Of a DNA stretch of 64,000 nucleotides, positions 48,167 through 60,873 are shown piece after piece. Numbering within the stretch: position 1 is the first letter of the stretch; every line of letters starts with the position of its first letter. This stretch comes from Paramecium sonneborni (taxonomy: Eukaryota > Ciliophora > Oligohymenophorea > Peniculida > Parameciidae): assembly GCA_905182985.1 (NCBI GenBank), contig CAJJDN010000031.1, positions 28,185-92,184 on the forward strand, written 5' to 3'. The notes under the pieces are model-generated. The model ran no database searches. It was not told the DNA's origin and saw only the letters and a list, made by a program, of their open reading frames with translations. Made by a program: the position numbers and the translations under genes.

Positions 48167-51100
48167 AATATCTGATCAATATTGACAAAGAATAAATTTT
48201 ATAAGAGATAATTTGAAAAAGGATTTAATTAGTGTGATTGAATTATATTTTGATTTATTATAAATTTAAATATCAAGATGCTCGATAAATATAAGAATTC
48301 ATTAATGAGTTGTAGTGCATTTAAAGAGAGTGGTGTATTAAAGGGATGGGGGGAGAGGCTTTTGATATATGATCTGATGCAATAGGTAAAGGATTGATAT
48401 ATACAGAGATACTCAGGTATATTGATGTCAAGGGTTAAACATAAAAGTAGTTGTTAATTCAAAATTATATAATCCATCCAGTTGCTTTTCATCAAGGGAA
48501 ATGGGCAATAAAGCTCAAGACTCAATAGGAAATAGAACCTAAAGTGGTACGATTTGGTTGGAATAATCAATCAGAGGCATTATAGTGGTATGATTTTTTT
48601 AATGGGAAATACCTGGCAACATAAATAAAAAAAGAGAACCAAGAGAAAACATTATAGGAATGGGATTAATTTATGCCAGAATCTGAGAGAGTGATAAATT
48701 AAGGAGTCCCTTTAATGGCCATAAAGCCAAGTTAAATATCTCGAATGAGGTAGATGATTCCATTACTGCCTTAATTTTTATAAGTAAATAGTAATATAAA
48801 TATAAGAATGACATTGAAATAATATTGGAAAACACTCATGAAAATTTATAAGGCTTTTCAGATATCCATTCCTTTAAAGTGCTATTTCAATCTTAGAAAA
48901 AATAACTTTATTAAGATCCAAATGATTCTTTACATATGAGATTTTTTTTAAAATCAGAAATGCCTCCTGCAAGAATTTTCGATGTAATGATGATGTTTTT
49001 TTGATATATTAGGAATTATCTATACACACATTCGTTGATAATTGGAATCCTTAAGTATCTATTTATTAGGTTTACCCAACCAAAAAAGATTGTGCAATAA
49101 TCTTCACAGAATTCGATATGGATTAGAAGTTGTCCAATAACCAATTAAAATAAAATGAGTTTGTTTCACAAGAGAGCTTTTGTAAATAGTCAAAGTCTCA
49201 CTCTCTAAATTCGAATCAAAAAATTAGATTAATTTACACCTAAAAGCATTTTTAAATAGATGAAAACTCATATTGTATTCTAAAGAAATATATTGGGAAT
49301 GAAATTCATCATAATTAAATTGATAAGGATAGAGTTGAAGGTGCAGATAAATATAAAATCACACGATCTTGTGTTCTTATCTAAGCTCAACAAGAGGAAA
49401 AATTTAAAACTTAAATTATTGAAGATGTATACTTAGAATGTGAAAACAGAGAAAAAGGAGAAGAAGTTATGAAAAGGTTTCTTCTCAATTTTGAAAACAT
49501 TGATAATCAAATCATCGAAGCTGATCATTATATTAAATAATAGACTGAACACGTACTCATTAAAAATGATGATGATGATATTGATAATTTATAGATATCC
49601 TTTATTCAATTAGTGCCTGAAGTACCAAGAATAACTTCAGAACAGCACTAACAATAATCACCTTAAGAATATATGGAAATATTAGATTTGGTTTAGAGAG
49701 GACATTTCATTTAAAAATCAATCTAGAGGTAATTTAATCAAAGTATTCTTTCTGGCTTAGACAAATTCTTGGGAACATCAAAAGAGGATGGTCATTTTTT
49801 ACTGACTAAATACTATGAAGTAGATCCAAAAAAAGGAGGATTGATATATACAAATAAGAAATTAATAAGTGACCAAAGAAGTGTTTTATTGGATATCATC
49901 AAAAGGATGGGATCGAATTTATTGAGTGGGAAATCACTAATGTCAGTCTCATTACCTATCTAAGTATTTGAAGCTAGATCATTTCTAGAGAGAATGGCCA
50001 GAGCTTAAGGACATGCTCCTGTTTTTTTAGAAAAGGCTGCCTAAACTACAGATGTTTTCGAATAATTAAGACTAACTGTTGCATTTCACATATCAAGTTT
50101 CATGATGGGTGTTTAATAGGAAAAACCATTCAACCCAATAATTGGAGAAACATTCGAAGGTAGAATCAAAGGATGTCCTATCTATTTAGAATAAACTTCT
50201 CATCATCCTCCTATTTCTAATTACATTATGTATGGCAGAGATTATAAGTTATTTGGTGCATTCTGCCCTTTAGTTAACATGGGAACTAATAGTTTAGCTG
50301 GTGAATAATAAGGCCATTCCTAAATACATTATTTGAATACAAATCTCAAATTCTATTATATGGCATAACCATTTATGCTTTATGGTGTTTTGTTAGGCTA
50401 AAGAAGTGTCAATTGTCATAAACGGAGCTATTGTTTTTAGCCAGACAATTAGTTATTAGTTGAAATCACTTTTAATCCTAAAGATAAAAATGCTGGTTTC
50501 TTTAGTTCTTCTTCTTAAAAAATAGACTAGTTTATTGGAAAAGTTTGTAAAGTCACTCCTGAATGCATTTAAAAATGTTTAAAAGCTCACAAAACTAATT
50601 CAGGCATTAAATTAAAAATTTTACCTTAAGAAATTTTAGACACATACAAAATCAATATTTAGGGTAGATGGACTTCAATTTTACAATTTGATAATATTAC
50701 TTATTGGGATATTGAAATTCATAAGTACTGATTATCACTTATTTAGACCTTATATTCTTGAGTTGGAATCAAATCCCTTGCCTTCTGATTCTCTCTATAG
50801 GTTGGACTTACTATATATGAAAATGAAAGAAATATCTAAGGCTTAAGATATTAAAGAAAAGTTGGAAGTTGATCAAAGAATGGAGACATTTCTGCTGTAA
50901 AAGATGTTGGTTATTATAAATAACTTTTTTTTCTAGATTAATTAGAATCTATAAAAGTAAAATACTATGAAAAATATATATTAAAAAAAGAAAGTTCTTT
51001 TTTTTTAAAGAAGTATTCAAGGAAAAACTCATTAATCAATCATGTATAATTTCTTTGCCTTATAATCCAATCATTTTTTCACTATTTTCCTAGCTAATTC

Positions 51101-51760
51101 TTTTTTAAATAACAAAAGAGATTCTTCAGTCATCTTGATATTCTATTTTTATATAATCTCTGTTTCTAAGTTTGACTTATCTTAATCTTTCATCAATTTT
51201 ATTGATTCGAGAATCTAATTCCTAGTATAAATTTGTAAATCTTTCTAGAACATTAAATGGAAAATCCCGCGAATTCTTTTATTATATTATTAAAAATAAT
51301 ATTATTATTATAAACCCTATTTAAAGTATTTTTGAAAGTTTTATCCATATATATTAAGGCTAATTTACAATCTGTAATTTTCTTATTAAATAGATATTAA
51401 GATATCATTATAGAAGAAAATAATCATATTATTTGAGATGAACTATTATAACTGATATGCCCTCTCTTATATAAATTCCTAAAATAACTTACTTTAAGCA
51501 ATAAAAGTTCAAGAAAGTAAAATTATCATTAATTTCAAAACAATTCTTTTGACTCATATTCTTGAAGTTAAAAAGACACTATAATTCTTTTATGAGTTAT
51601 TGTTCTTGATAATATTGAAGATCTGGATCAATGCTTAAAGTTTTTTTCACTATAAGCAGTGCTGTAAGCTGAATTTTCATTAAATGCAAAAAAAAAATTA
51701 TTTTTTATAATAAAAAAAAATTGAAGGATCAATTTTTTGTTAATATCATTCCTTAATTTT
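48167..51760. repeat. Inverted copy (3,594 nt) of the OSBP pseudogene locus
   Basis: Reverse complement of 26237-30977 after removal of the N run and one 1,025-nt repeat: 1,200 plus 2,394 bases equals exactly 3,594. The left end joins otubain-like coding sequence at 48165-48167 and the right end is followed by an N at 51761. No terminal inverted repeats or target-site duplication typical of a transposon are seen at the ends. Confidence 0.9.
48278..50731 (+). pseudogene. Second copy of the OSBP-related pseudogene
   Basis: Ungapped plus-strand copy of the pseudogene at 28413-30866, start ATG 48278-48280 and longest-frame stop 50729-50731. It carries the same lesions: extra AG at about 48353, TGA 48370-48372, extra GA at about 48688, and the C-terminal frame change at about 50730; also the same 29-nt intron at 48984-49012. 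The ORD (LEQTSHHPP at about 50,190-50,215) is unbroken. Shared lesions mean both copies come from one already broken sequence, or from the same reads. Confidence 0.85.
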
Positions 51761-52228
51761 NTAAATAACTTAGAGAAAAATTGGGTAATAAAAATAAAAA
51801 GAAAAAGAAATCAAGTTGACTGTTGAAAATAAAATTAATAAATTAATTATGCTTAAATTTAAAAATCAAATAAAATAACGATTTTATTATTAGAAATATA
51901 TAAAAAGCATTCATTTTCATGAATTAAACTCAGTTAATTTATAAGAATTGAAGAATTAAATTTAGTATGTAAAAGGCATTCAATTTATTATACTATTTTT
52001 TTATAAAAAATACTTATTTGAGGACAAATTATTAAAAAATTTTAATAGAATTAGAAATAATCATTTTTTAATATGCAAGAGTTTTTTTTGATGATAACAA
52101 GACCATAAAATTGGAAGCTATTTAAATTTAATTTAGGAAAACCAATAAAATGGGTGTCATAATTTTAAAAATAATCATCTTAATATTTAAGATTCGACTA
52201 AATATATGAGCTAAATAAATATTAGATT

Positions 52229-54476
52229 ATGGGCACATTTTCTATTTTTATTGTATTTATTTTCGCTTTAAGAAACCTCTTCAATTAAGATAATATCTAT
52301 CATTAGAAAGATTAAATGAATTAAATATCTGAAAATGATTTAGCTTAAAATATAACAGAAGTTAGTCGAGAGTAAAAAGATAAAAAAGAATTATATAAAT
52401 CAGATTAAAATAGATTAGGCGCTATTGTAGAATAAATAAGTAATTCAGCTTTAAATATATCAGCTGTTCATCAAGATTAAATAAATGAAACATTATAAAA
52501 TAATTCAGCTTAAAATATATTAGGTGATAGTCAAGATTAAATAGATGATACAAAATCAAATATTTTAACTAATAATCTAACAGATGTTAGTAAAGATGCT
52601 AGTAAAGATTAAATAGATGATACAAAATCAAAGATTACAACTTAAAATCTAACAGATGCTAGTCAAGATTAAAAAGATGATACAAAATCAAATATTTCAA
52701 CTTAAAATCTAACAGATGCTAGTCAAGATTAAATAGATCGTACATAATCAAAGATTACAACTTAAAATCTAACAGATGCTAGTCAAGATTAATAAAGTCT
52801 AAGTCGATACTAAATAGATGTTAAAATAATTTAAGATAATTAAAATTAAGATATTAATAATATTTAGTATGAGATTTAGACATCTAACATTAATGAAATC
52901 CCTTAAGAAAACCCAGGTAAAATGGAAAGTAAAGAATGGATGAGAATAATCAGAGAAACGTAATTAAAACAAATGAATTTATGTATGAATGGAAATCAAG
53001 ATGAAATGATTAAAGTCTAAAATAAAAATTAGATAAATAATCAAAATTAGATAGATGGTGAAAATGATCGAAATAATCAAATGGAAATTAAAAAAGATAA
53101 CTAAATCGGATTAAATAATCCTAATCAATCTCAAAAAGATAATGAAGCCAAACCTAAAGATTAAATAAATAATGAAAACAGTAATGTTGACCAATAACTA
53201 TAATAAAATCAAGAAAATTAAAATGAAATAACAAATTAGAATGTTCAAATAGATGATGAAAACAGTAATGTTGACCAATAACAATAAAAAATTCAATAAA
53301 ATTCAAATGAAATAAGAAATTAGAATTTTCAAATAGTTAATGAAAACAGTAATGTTGATCAATAACAATAAGAAAATCAAGAAAATCAAGAAAATTAAAA
53401 TTAAATAAGAAATTAGAATGGTCAAAAAGATAATGAAAACAGTAATGTTGATCAATAACAATAAGAAAATCAAGAAAATTAAAATGAAATAAGCAATTAG
53501 AATGTTCAAATAGATAATTAAAATGATAAAGTTCTCCCCAAACCATCAAATTAAGACAAGGAAGATCCTCTAATACCTGAATAATTTCTTGATATTCCAT
53601 AAAATCCTTCAAGGCCAGACAAATAAAATTACCCTTAACAAGTTACTTTACCAAAAGAAATGGAAGTAATAAAATAAATTATAGATGGATCATCTAAAAA
53701 GAGACATGTTGACTAAAACATGAAAAGTTACTTAAGAGATGTTCAAAATGAATAGGAACTATTTAAACACTACTCTATTAAAGCATTAGGAAAAAAACAT
53801 GAATTAAAACTACATTGCAATCTAATCATTCCTGTAAGAGGAGATGGCAATTGTTTCTACACTTCATTTGGGTATCAACTTTTAAGAATTGTTATTTATG
53901 AATATACTGATGAAGAATTTAATTAATTTCTAAATTAATATTTCTAAATATCTTTTAATATTTAATTTAACCAAATTAAAATACCAAATGAGATGCAATA
54001 GAAATTATTGAATCACTACAAGGATAGATTAATCTATATAAGAAATTTAGAAAAAAATTATATAAATAATGAATACTATTAGTAATAATTAAAAATGCAT
54101 TTTTCAGCATTTGAATTATAAGATACTAATGAAGGATTTGTTGATGGATATTTCAATCCATTAACAGTAATATTTTTGAGAAATTTATGTTTACATTTAG
54201 TTGAAACAGATTAAGATGAATAAAATAATCTTGTTGAAAAAGAAACATTATTGAAATGGGAGGAAGAATGCAATCAAAATGAGGTAGTGATTAATTTATT
54301 AGCAAAACATTTAAAAATGTATAAAATTTATGTAAATAATTAGACACATAAAATTAATATTTTTTGAAAAAGGTACATTTATAGTTAATGAATATTCCAA
54401 AGAGTATGAAAATGAAAAAAGGAGAATAATTTTGCTTCTATAGCCAGGACATTATAATGTCGGCATTAAAGTGTGA
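52229..54476 (+). CDS. Repeat-rich protein with C-terminal otubain-like (OTU, peptidase C65) protease domain
   Basis: Start ATG 52229-52231, stop TGA 54474-54476, one intron 54319-54343 (25 nt), 740 residues. The N-terminus is hydrophobic and signal-like (FSIFIVFIFALRNLF). Residues about 50-190 hold imperfect repeats (SQDQIDDTKSKITTQNLTDA) and 290-430 a second family (NENSNVDQQQQENQENQNQ), both Q/N/D-rich. The C-terminal 220 residues form an OTU domain: RGDGNCFYTSFGYQLL supplies the catalytic Asp-Gly-x-Cys, LKWEEECNQNEVVINLLA the middle helix, and LLLQPGHYNVGI the catalytic His. In otubains this fold removes ubiquitin chains. All triad positions appear present, so activity is plausible. A secretory-type N-terminus would be odd for a deubiquitinase. 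Confidence 0.85.
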
Positions 54477-54516
54477 CATTAAATAATAAATTTATATTAT
54501 TAATAAAAAAATTATA

Positions 54517-55582
54517 ATGAATGAAATGGAATGTAAAGAACCTCAGAGGAGGAGAGTGCCACCTCCAGTTCCAAAATTTAGGCCTTAGCCAGTTGAAAAT
54601 GCATAGATTAATGTAGCTATGCAAAATTTTTTTGCTGAAATATAATAAGAAGTGGAGCCTACATAAATAGGAGAAGCAGCTCCTTAAAATAGTATAGCAA
54701 ATCCAGTTTAATAAACTCAGAATTAACAAGTTTAATAGCAATAACAATAAGCATAATAGTAACCAGCTAGTAAAGTAAATATTTAGTAAAATATAGGACT
54801 TATCCCATTTAAATAATAAACTGAGCAATATTCTTCGTGTTTGCAAAAACACTACTATGTTGACTCCTATAGTGAATAAGCCTCAAGAGTATGATCCAAG
54901 TAGGCCAAATGATTATGAAGAATTGAAAAGATAGATGAGTTAATCAGATACATAAAATGAGCAGCCATAGTAATAATAAATAGAAGAAGAGACAGAGCCA
55001 TCTTATGATGAAGTAGAGTTAGGATCTGGAGAAGAGAAAGCCTTAAAAATGATGGAGAAATTTGGTTATAAGTTTGGTTTAGGATTGGGGAAATACAATT
55101 AGGGAATATAGAATCCAATAGAGGTTATAAAGACTTCAAATAGTGTAGGAGTGATTGAAGTCAGCTCATTAGATTTTACAGATTTACTTCCATAAAATGT
55201 TGTATTTAGAAAAACTTTTGAATAGCATAAATAGTATAGGAATATTGATTGTTAGATAGCCCACAAATATATTAGTGTTATTGAATGCTATAACTGCAAA
55301 GAATGTAGATGAATACTTTAAAGATGAAATAAAGGCAGAGTTAGGAAAGTATGGATATATAAAGAAAATTCATGTTCATGTCCGAGCAGAATTGGAAGAA
55401 GATTTACAAGTGAGAGTGTTTATTGAATATGCAAAGTATGAAATATGGATAATAATAGTAATGAGGAGGCAATGGCTGCATTTTTGGCAGCAGATTAGAG
55501 AGTATTTGGAGGAAGAATAATGACATGTCGATTCTATTCAAATGACAATTTTAATGATGGACTATTTGATGTTGAATTATGA
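54517..55582 (+). CDS. RBM17: SPF45/RBM17-like splicing factor (G-patch plus RRM/UHM)
   Basis: Start ATG 54517-54519, stop 55580-55582. Introns 54775-54796, 55234-55255 and 55436-55458 (22, 22, 23 nt) give 332 residues. The N-terminus is Pro/Gln-rich, then LTPIVNKPQEYDPSRPNDYE, a segment typical of SPF45. A G-patch follows (KALKMMEKFGYKFGLGLGKY), and a C-terminal RRM of the UHM type (ILVLLNAITAKNVDEYFKDE, KYGYIKKIHV, VRVFIEYANNEEA, FGGRIMTCRFYSNDNF). SPF45 acts at 3' splice sites by binding ULM motifs. It is 41 bp downstream of the otubain-like gene and 90 bp upstream of IleRS, all on the plus strand. Confidence 0.9.
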
Positions 55583-55672
55583 GTATTAATATTAATTGTT
55601 TGCACAAATACTAACCTGAATATGATTTAAAGGATTTAATTTAAAATCTAAAAATTCTTAACATTTTTGTGT

Positions 55673-58600
55673 ATGGCTTAGAAAACAGACTTTACAAATG
55701 GTATAGAGTGAAATTTAATGAATAGTTGTCGAAAGACCCGATTTCCCTTAAGAGGAAGTCAGAATATTAAAATATTGGGAATAGATCAATGCTTTCCATA
55801 AATAATTAGAATTAACAAAGGATTGTCCTAGATTTACGTTTTATGATGGACCTCCATTTGCTACAGGTTTACCTCATTATGGTCATATGTGTGCTGGTAC
55901 AATAAAAGTAAATATAATAATTTAAATAAATTTAGGATGTTGTTTGTAGATATTTTGCAATGAATGGAAGATATGTAGAGAGAAGGTTTGGATGGGATTG
56001 TCATGGATTACCAGTCGAACATGAAATAGATAAAACTTTAAAAATTTAACATAGGGGCGATATTTTAAAAGTAAAGATAGTAATTTATATGTTTAGATGG
56101 GTATTGATAAATATAATCATGAATGCAGATCTATAGTAATGAGATATGCATCAGAATGGAGAAGAATAATTGGAAGAACAGGAAGATGGATTGATTTTGA
56201 TAATGATTACAAAACATTAGATAAATCTTTTATGGAGAGTGTTTGGTGGGCCTTTAAAGAAATGTGGTAGAAAGGATTGGTATACAGAGGATGTAAAGTT
56301 ATGCCATATTCAAATGGTTGTTCTACAGTCCTTAGTAACTTTGAGACCTAATAGAATTATAAGGAAGTATGGGATCCTGCCATTGTAGTAACTTTCCCTT
56401 TGGTTACTGATGAGACAACCAAATTTGTAGCTTGGACAACTACTCCTTGGACATTGCCTAGCAATTTAGCTTTGGCTGTTCATCCAGATTTAGATTATGT
56501 AAAATTATTAGATAAAGCATCTAATACTCATTATATCTTAGCATAATCAAGAATTGTTGAATTATATTAAGATGAGAAATAATATGAGATAGTTTAGAAA
56601 TTCAAAGGTTCTGAATTAGTTGGAATTGAATATGTTCCATTATTTAATTATTTTTTGGAAAGAAGAGAATAAGGATGTTATAGAGTCTTAGCTGCTAATT
56701 TTGTTACTAGTAATGATGGTACTGGTATTGTACATTGTGCACCTGGATTTGGTGATGACGATTATAAGGCTTGTTTAAAAGTTGCTATTATTAATCCATC
56801 AGATCCTTTAGTACCAATCGATTCTAGTGGAAGATTCTTAGAATCAGTTAAAGATTTCTCAGGAATGCATGTTAAAGATGCAGATAAAGAAATTAGAAAA
56901 GTACTTAAAAACAATGGAAGATTAATTAAAGATGGATAAGTCAAACATAATTATCCATATTGTTGGAGATCTTAAACTCCTTTAATTTACAAAGCCGTTA
57001 ACTGTTGGTTTATTAAAGTAACTGCTATTAAAGATAAACTTGTTGTTAACAATAAGAAGGCTAGATGGGTACCATCTTCAATTCAAGAGGGAAGATTTAA
57101 CAATTGGTTAGATGATGCATAAGATTGGTGCTTCAGTAGAAATAGATTTTGGGGAAATCCTATTCCAATTTGGGTGAGTGATGATTTTGAAGAAATGGTT
57201 TGTGTAGGATCTATTGAAGAATTAAAACAGCTTTCTGGTGTTGAAAATATCACAGATCTTCATAGAGAATTCATTGATCACATTACTATTCCAAGTAAGT
57301 AAGGAAAGGGTTAATTAAGAAGAATAGAAGAAGTTTTTGATTGTTGGTTTGAAAGTGGAGCTATGCCTTTCGCTTAATAACATTATCCATTTGAAAGAAA
57401 AGATTTATTTGAAACCATTTTCCCAGCCGATTTCATTGCTGAAGGTTTAGATTAAACAAGAGGTTGGTTTTATACATTAAATGTTATATCTACAGCTTTA
57501 CGTGACGATACTCCTTACAAAAATTTAATAGTTAATGGAATTGTATTAAATGATAAGGGTGAAAAGATGTCTAAAAGTAAAAAAAATTATCCAGATCCTG
57601 AATAAGAAATCATTAATGTTTTTGGTGCTGATGCTATGAGATTGTATCTTATAAATAGTGGATTGGTTAAAGCTTAACCATTAAATTTCAGCAAAGATGG
57701 AGTTTAAGAAGTTATTAAGAATGTGTTTTTACCATGGTATAATGCTTATAGATTTTTGATTTAAAATTTATAAAGATATGAAAATGTTATAGGCAAATTT
57801 GAATTTGATGAAAATGCTATTACAAAAGGTGATAATACTATGGATAAGTGGATTGTTTCAAGCAGCTAAACATTAGTTGAATTTGTAAGAAATGAAATGG
57901 AATCATACAGACTTTATACTATAGTACCAAGATTAATTAGTTATTTAGATACATTAACTAATTGGTATGTCAGATTAAATAGAAGTAGACTCAAGGGAGA
58001 TTAAGGAAATTAAGAATGGATAGTCAGTTTAAATATATTATTTGATGTACTCTTAAAAATCACTCTTTTGATGTCTCCATATGTTCCCTTCATTACAGAA
58101 TCATTCTATCAAAATCTTAAGAAATGTATTCCATAAGGAAAAAATAATCAAGAATCAATTCATTTTCTTTAAATTCCTGAAGTTAGAAAAGAATTGATTG
58201 ATCCAAAAATTGAATCTTAAGTTGAAAAAATGCAAATTGTAGTTGAAGCTGCTAGAAAATTAAGAGAAGCTCATAAATTAAGTCTTAAATAACCAGTCAA
58301 TAGTCTAACAATTCTAGCTTCAGATGAATAGTTACTTTTAAGTGTTTAATTCTTATCAAAATATATTGAAGAAGAAATTAATACTCCTTCTGTTTTGGTT
58401 GAAAAAAATATTGAATAATATATTCAACTTAAAGCTGAACCTGATAATAAAATATGTGGATAAGATTTAAAAGATAAATTTGGACCAGATCTTATCCAAT
58501 AAGTACGTAATTTCACATAAGAATAAATCCGTACTCTCAAAACAGATGGTAAATTGTAACTCAAAGTAAAAGTCAAGAAAGAAAAGAAAGTTGAAGAATA

Positions 58601-59262
58601 AGTATAATAATAACCAGATCCTAAAGCTAAAAAAGGCAAAAAGAATGTTGAATATATCGAAGTCGAAATGGATTGTGAATTATTAGTAAAACATGTCAAA
58701 ATTACTGATTAATTCAACACTGAAAAACATAAATAACTTCTCTTTGCTCCTCAAGATGGATTCTCTATTATTTTAGATCCCTCATAAACTTAATAACTTA
58801 AGAATCTTGGATTTGCAAGAGAATTCACCAATAGAATTTAAAAATTAAGAAAGAAGTTGGGTTTGTAATTAGAAGACAAAATCATTGTCTTCTATTAATT
58901 TGAAGCTGAATCTGAATTATCAAATGCAGTTCAATCAGAAATTGCTTGGATCAGAAACCAAATCAAAAAACCCATATTTTCATCTGTTTATTAACATAAA
59001 TACTTAAACTTTATCTGTAAAGAAGATGCTGACGTAGAGAATCATAAATTTACCATTTCTATTGCCAAGAACTCTCCTATCTTTTACTCTTAAAAATTAT
59101 TGGTAATCTTTTATTATTATTTTTTAGGAATAATACAGTGAAAAGGAAGTAGATACAATTATAAGAACATTAGTAATCTTACCTAATTTATAATAAAATA
59201 TTGAATTTACGTTAGATGGTAAAAAAATTGCACTTGGCCCTGAACATTATACAATTTAATGA
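55673..59262 (+). CDS. IARS1: Isoleucyl-tRNA synthetase, cytosolic type
   Basis: Start ATG 55673-55675, stop 59260-59262. Introns 55701-55725, 55908-55935, 56071-56096 and 59103-59127 (25, 28, 26, 25 nt) give 1,161 residues, near the usual eukaryotic size (about 1,070-1,270). The first intron splits the conserved start [18 protein letters not shown]. Class I motifs are clear: HYGH inside [18 protein letters not shown], the [13 protein letters not shown] block, editing-domain sequence ([34 protein letters not shown]), the [16 protein letters not shown] segment and KMSKS within [14 protein letters not shown]. The anticodon-binding and eukaryotic C-terminal extension follow. It charges tRNA-Ile for cytosolic translation. 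Confidence 0.97.
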
Positions 59263-59654
59263 TGAGTATATAATAAAAAGATTTAACATTATTGTTTTCA
59301 TTAAAGTAAGATTACATAATACAGATGAAGCCAATTTTTAAGCTTCTTCATTTCCATTTACTTTTATACAATATAAGAGGCTTAATACTCATTTTTTTTC
59401 TTGAATTGTAAGTCAATGACTTTACTTAATTTAATTAATATTTAAATATTGACAAAATAGAAAATGAAAATTTTTACATTTTATATATAAAATATATAAA
59501 ACTGTAAAGTTTATTCAAGTTCTTTATTTTGAGACATTTTATTTCTCGTTCAATTTGTAAAACTGATCGATTCTGTATCTAATTGTATTTGATTAAAGAA
59601 ATTAAGATCTAAATTATTGCTAAAATTTTAAATATAAAGTTTATATTTTATTTA
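59263..59654. other. Intergenic region between IleRS and RIO1
   Basis: About 390 bp, AT-rich. A short imperfect inverted repeat (GATGAAG ... CTTCTTCATT, near 59322-59352) lies after the IleRS stop; its role is unknown. Confidence 0.4.
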
Positions 59655-60873
59655 ATGGCTTAAATTGATAAGGAGACAGAAAAAACATATTATGAATAAG
59701 ATGAAGAAGAAACATAATAAAAAGAGATACTCGATGATCCTGAATATGCTTATGAAGACAGGAGATCAAAAAGAGAATATCGATAAACTAGAATCAAAGA
59801 TAAAGAAGATAGAGCTACAGTAGAATAATGCTTAGATCCAAGAACAAGAGTTATTTTAATGAAAATGATAAATAATAAATTCCTAAAAGAAATAAATGGA
59901 TGTATATCAACAGGTAAAGAGGCAAATGTTTATCATGGTTGGGATTTCAATAATCTAGAATATGCAATTAAAGTTTATAAGACTTCAATTTTAGTATTTA
60001 AAGATAGAGATAAATATGTATCTGGTGAATTTCGCTTCAGAAATGGTCATTGTAAATCAAATCCAAGAAAAATGGTAAGATTATGGGCTGAAAAAGAACT
60101 TAGAAATTATAAAAGAATATTTCAATCATCAATACCATGTCCTGAACCTATTTTAGTTAAAAGTAATATTATAGTGATGAGATTTATTGGTGAGGATATG
60201 ACACCTGCTCCTAGATTAAAAGATGCTACTGATGTTCTTTATGAAGATGCTTACACTCAAGTTGTTAAATGCATGAGAATTTTATATTAAGAATGTAAAT
60301 TAATACATGGTGATTTGAGTGAATACAACTTATTATATTATAAGAATAAGGTTTACTTTATTGATGTATCGTAAAGTATGGAAAGTGATCATCATAGTGC
60401 ATCTGAATTTTTGAAAAGAGATATTTTTAATATAAATCAATATTTCAAGAAAAAAGTACAAATATATCATAATTTTAGGGTATAATGACATATACTTTGA
60501 GATAATTATATAAATTTATAACTGATTAACATATTCAAAATATAAATGAAGAATTAGAAAGAATGTAAGAAGAGAGAGAATAAATCAATGAAGATTTGGA
60601 AGAAGAATAAGATAAAGTTTTTGTAGGGGCAATTCAGCCAAAAAATTTAAATGATTTACCTCAAAAAATTATAGAATCTGAATTGAATTCTTTTAAAAAA
60701 GGAGGTGAAAGTATAGGAAAAACAATTGCTGATTTTTAAAATGCAAATTTAGAAATTTAAAAATAAAATGATGAATTTGACTAAAATGAAGATTCAAATG
60801 ATGATGATGAGGAAGTAAATAAAGAAGATGAAGATTGTTAATCAGATTCTTCATCTGATGTATCTTTATTAAG
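59579..60873. repeat. Exact direct repeat, copy 1 (1,295 nt, RIO1)
   Basis: Identical to 60875-62169; single N at 60874. Contains the RIO1 promoter-side DNA and codons up to the acidic C-terminal region, and stops within SLLS. Confidence 0.9.

Noticed and set aside
48167..51760. Inverted segment as a transposable element
   Set aside because: No transposase, no terminal inverted repeats and no target duplication; content is host OSBP pseudogene sequence.
53303..53612. Minus-strand hydrophobic frames rich in Leu/Ile/Phe
   Set aside because: Antisense shadow of the Gln/Asn repeat region of the otubain-like gene.
54466..55118. Minus-strand frames of 128 and 83 residues
   Set aside because: Antisense shadows of SPF45/RBM17, whose plus-strand exons carry G-patch and RRM signatures.
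55275..55520. 81-residue frame as a complete small RRM protein
   Set aside because: It is the UHM exon of SPF45; its last codons run into the 23-nt intron 55436-55458.
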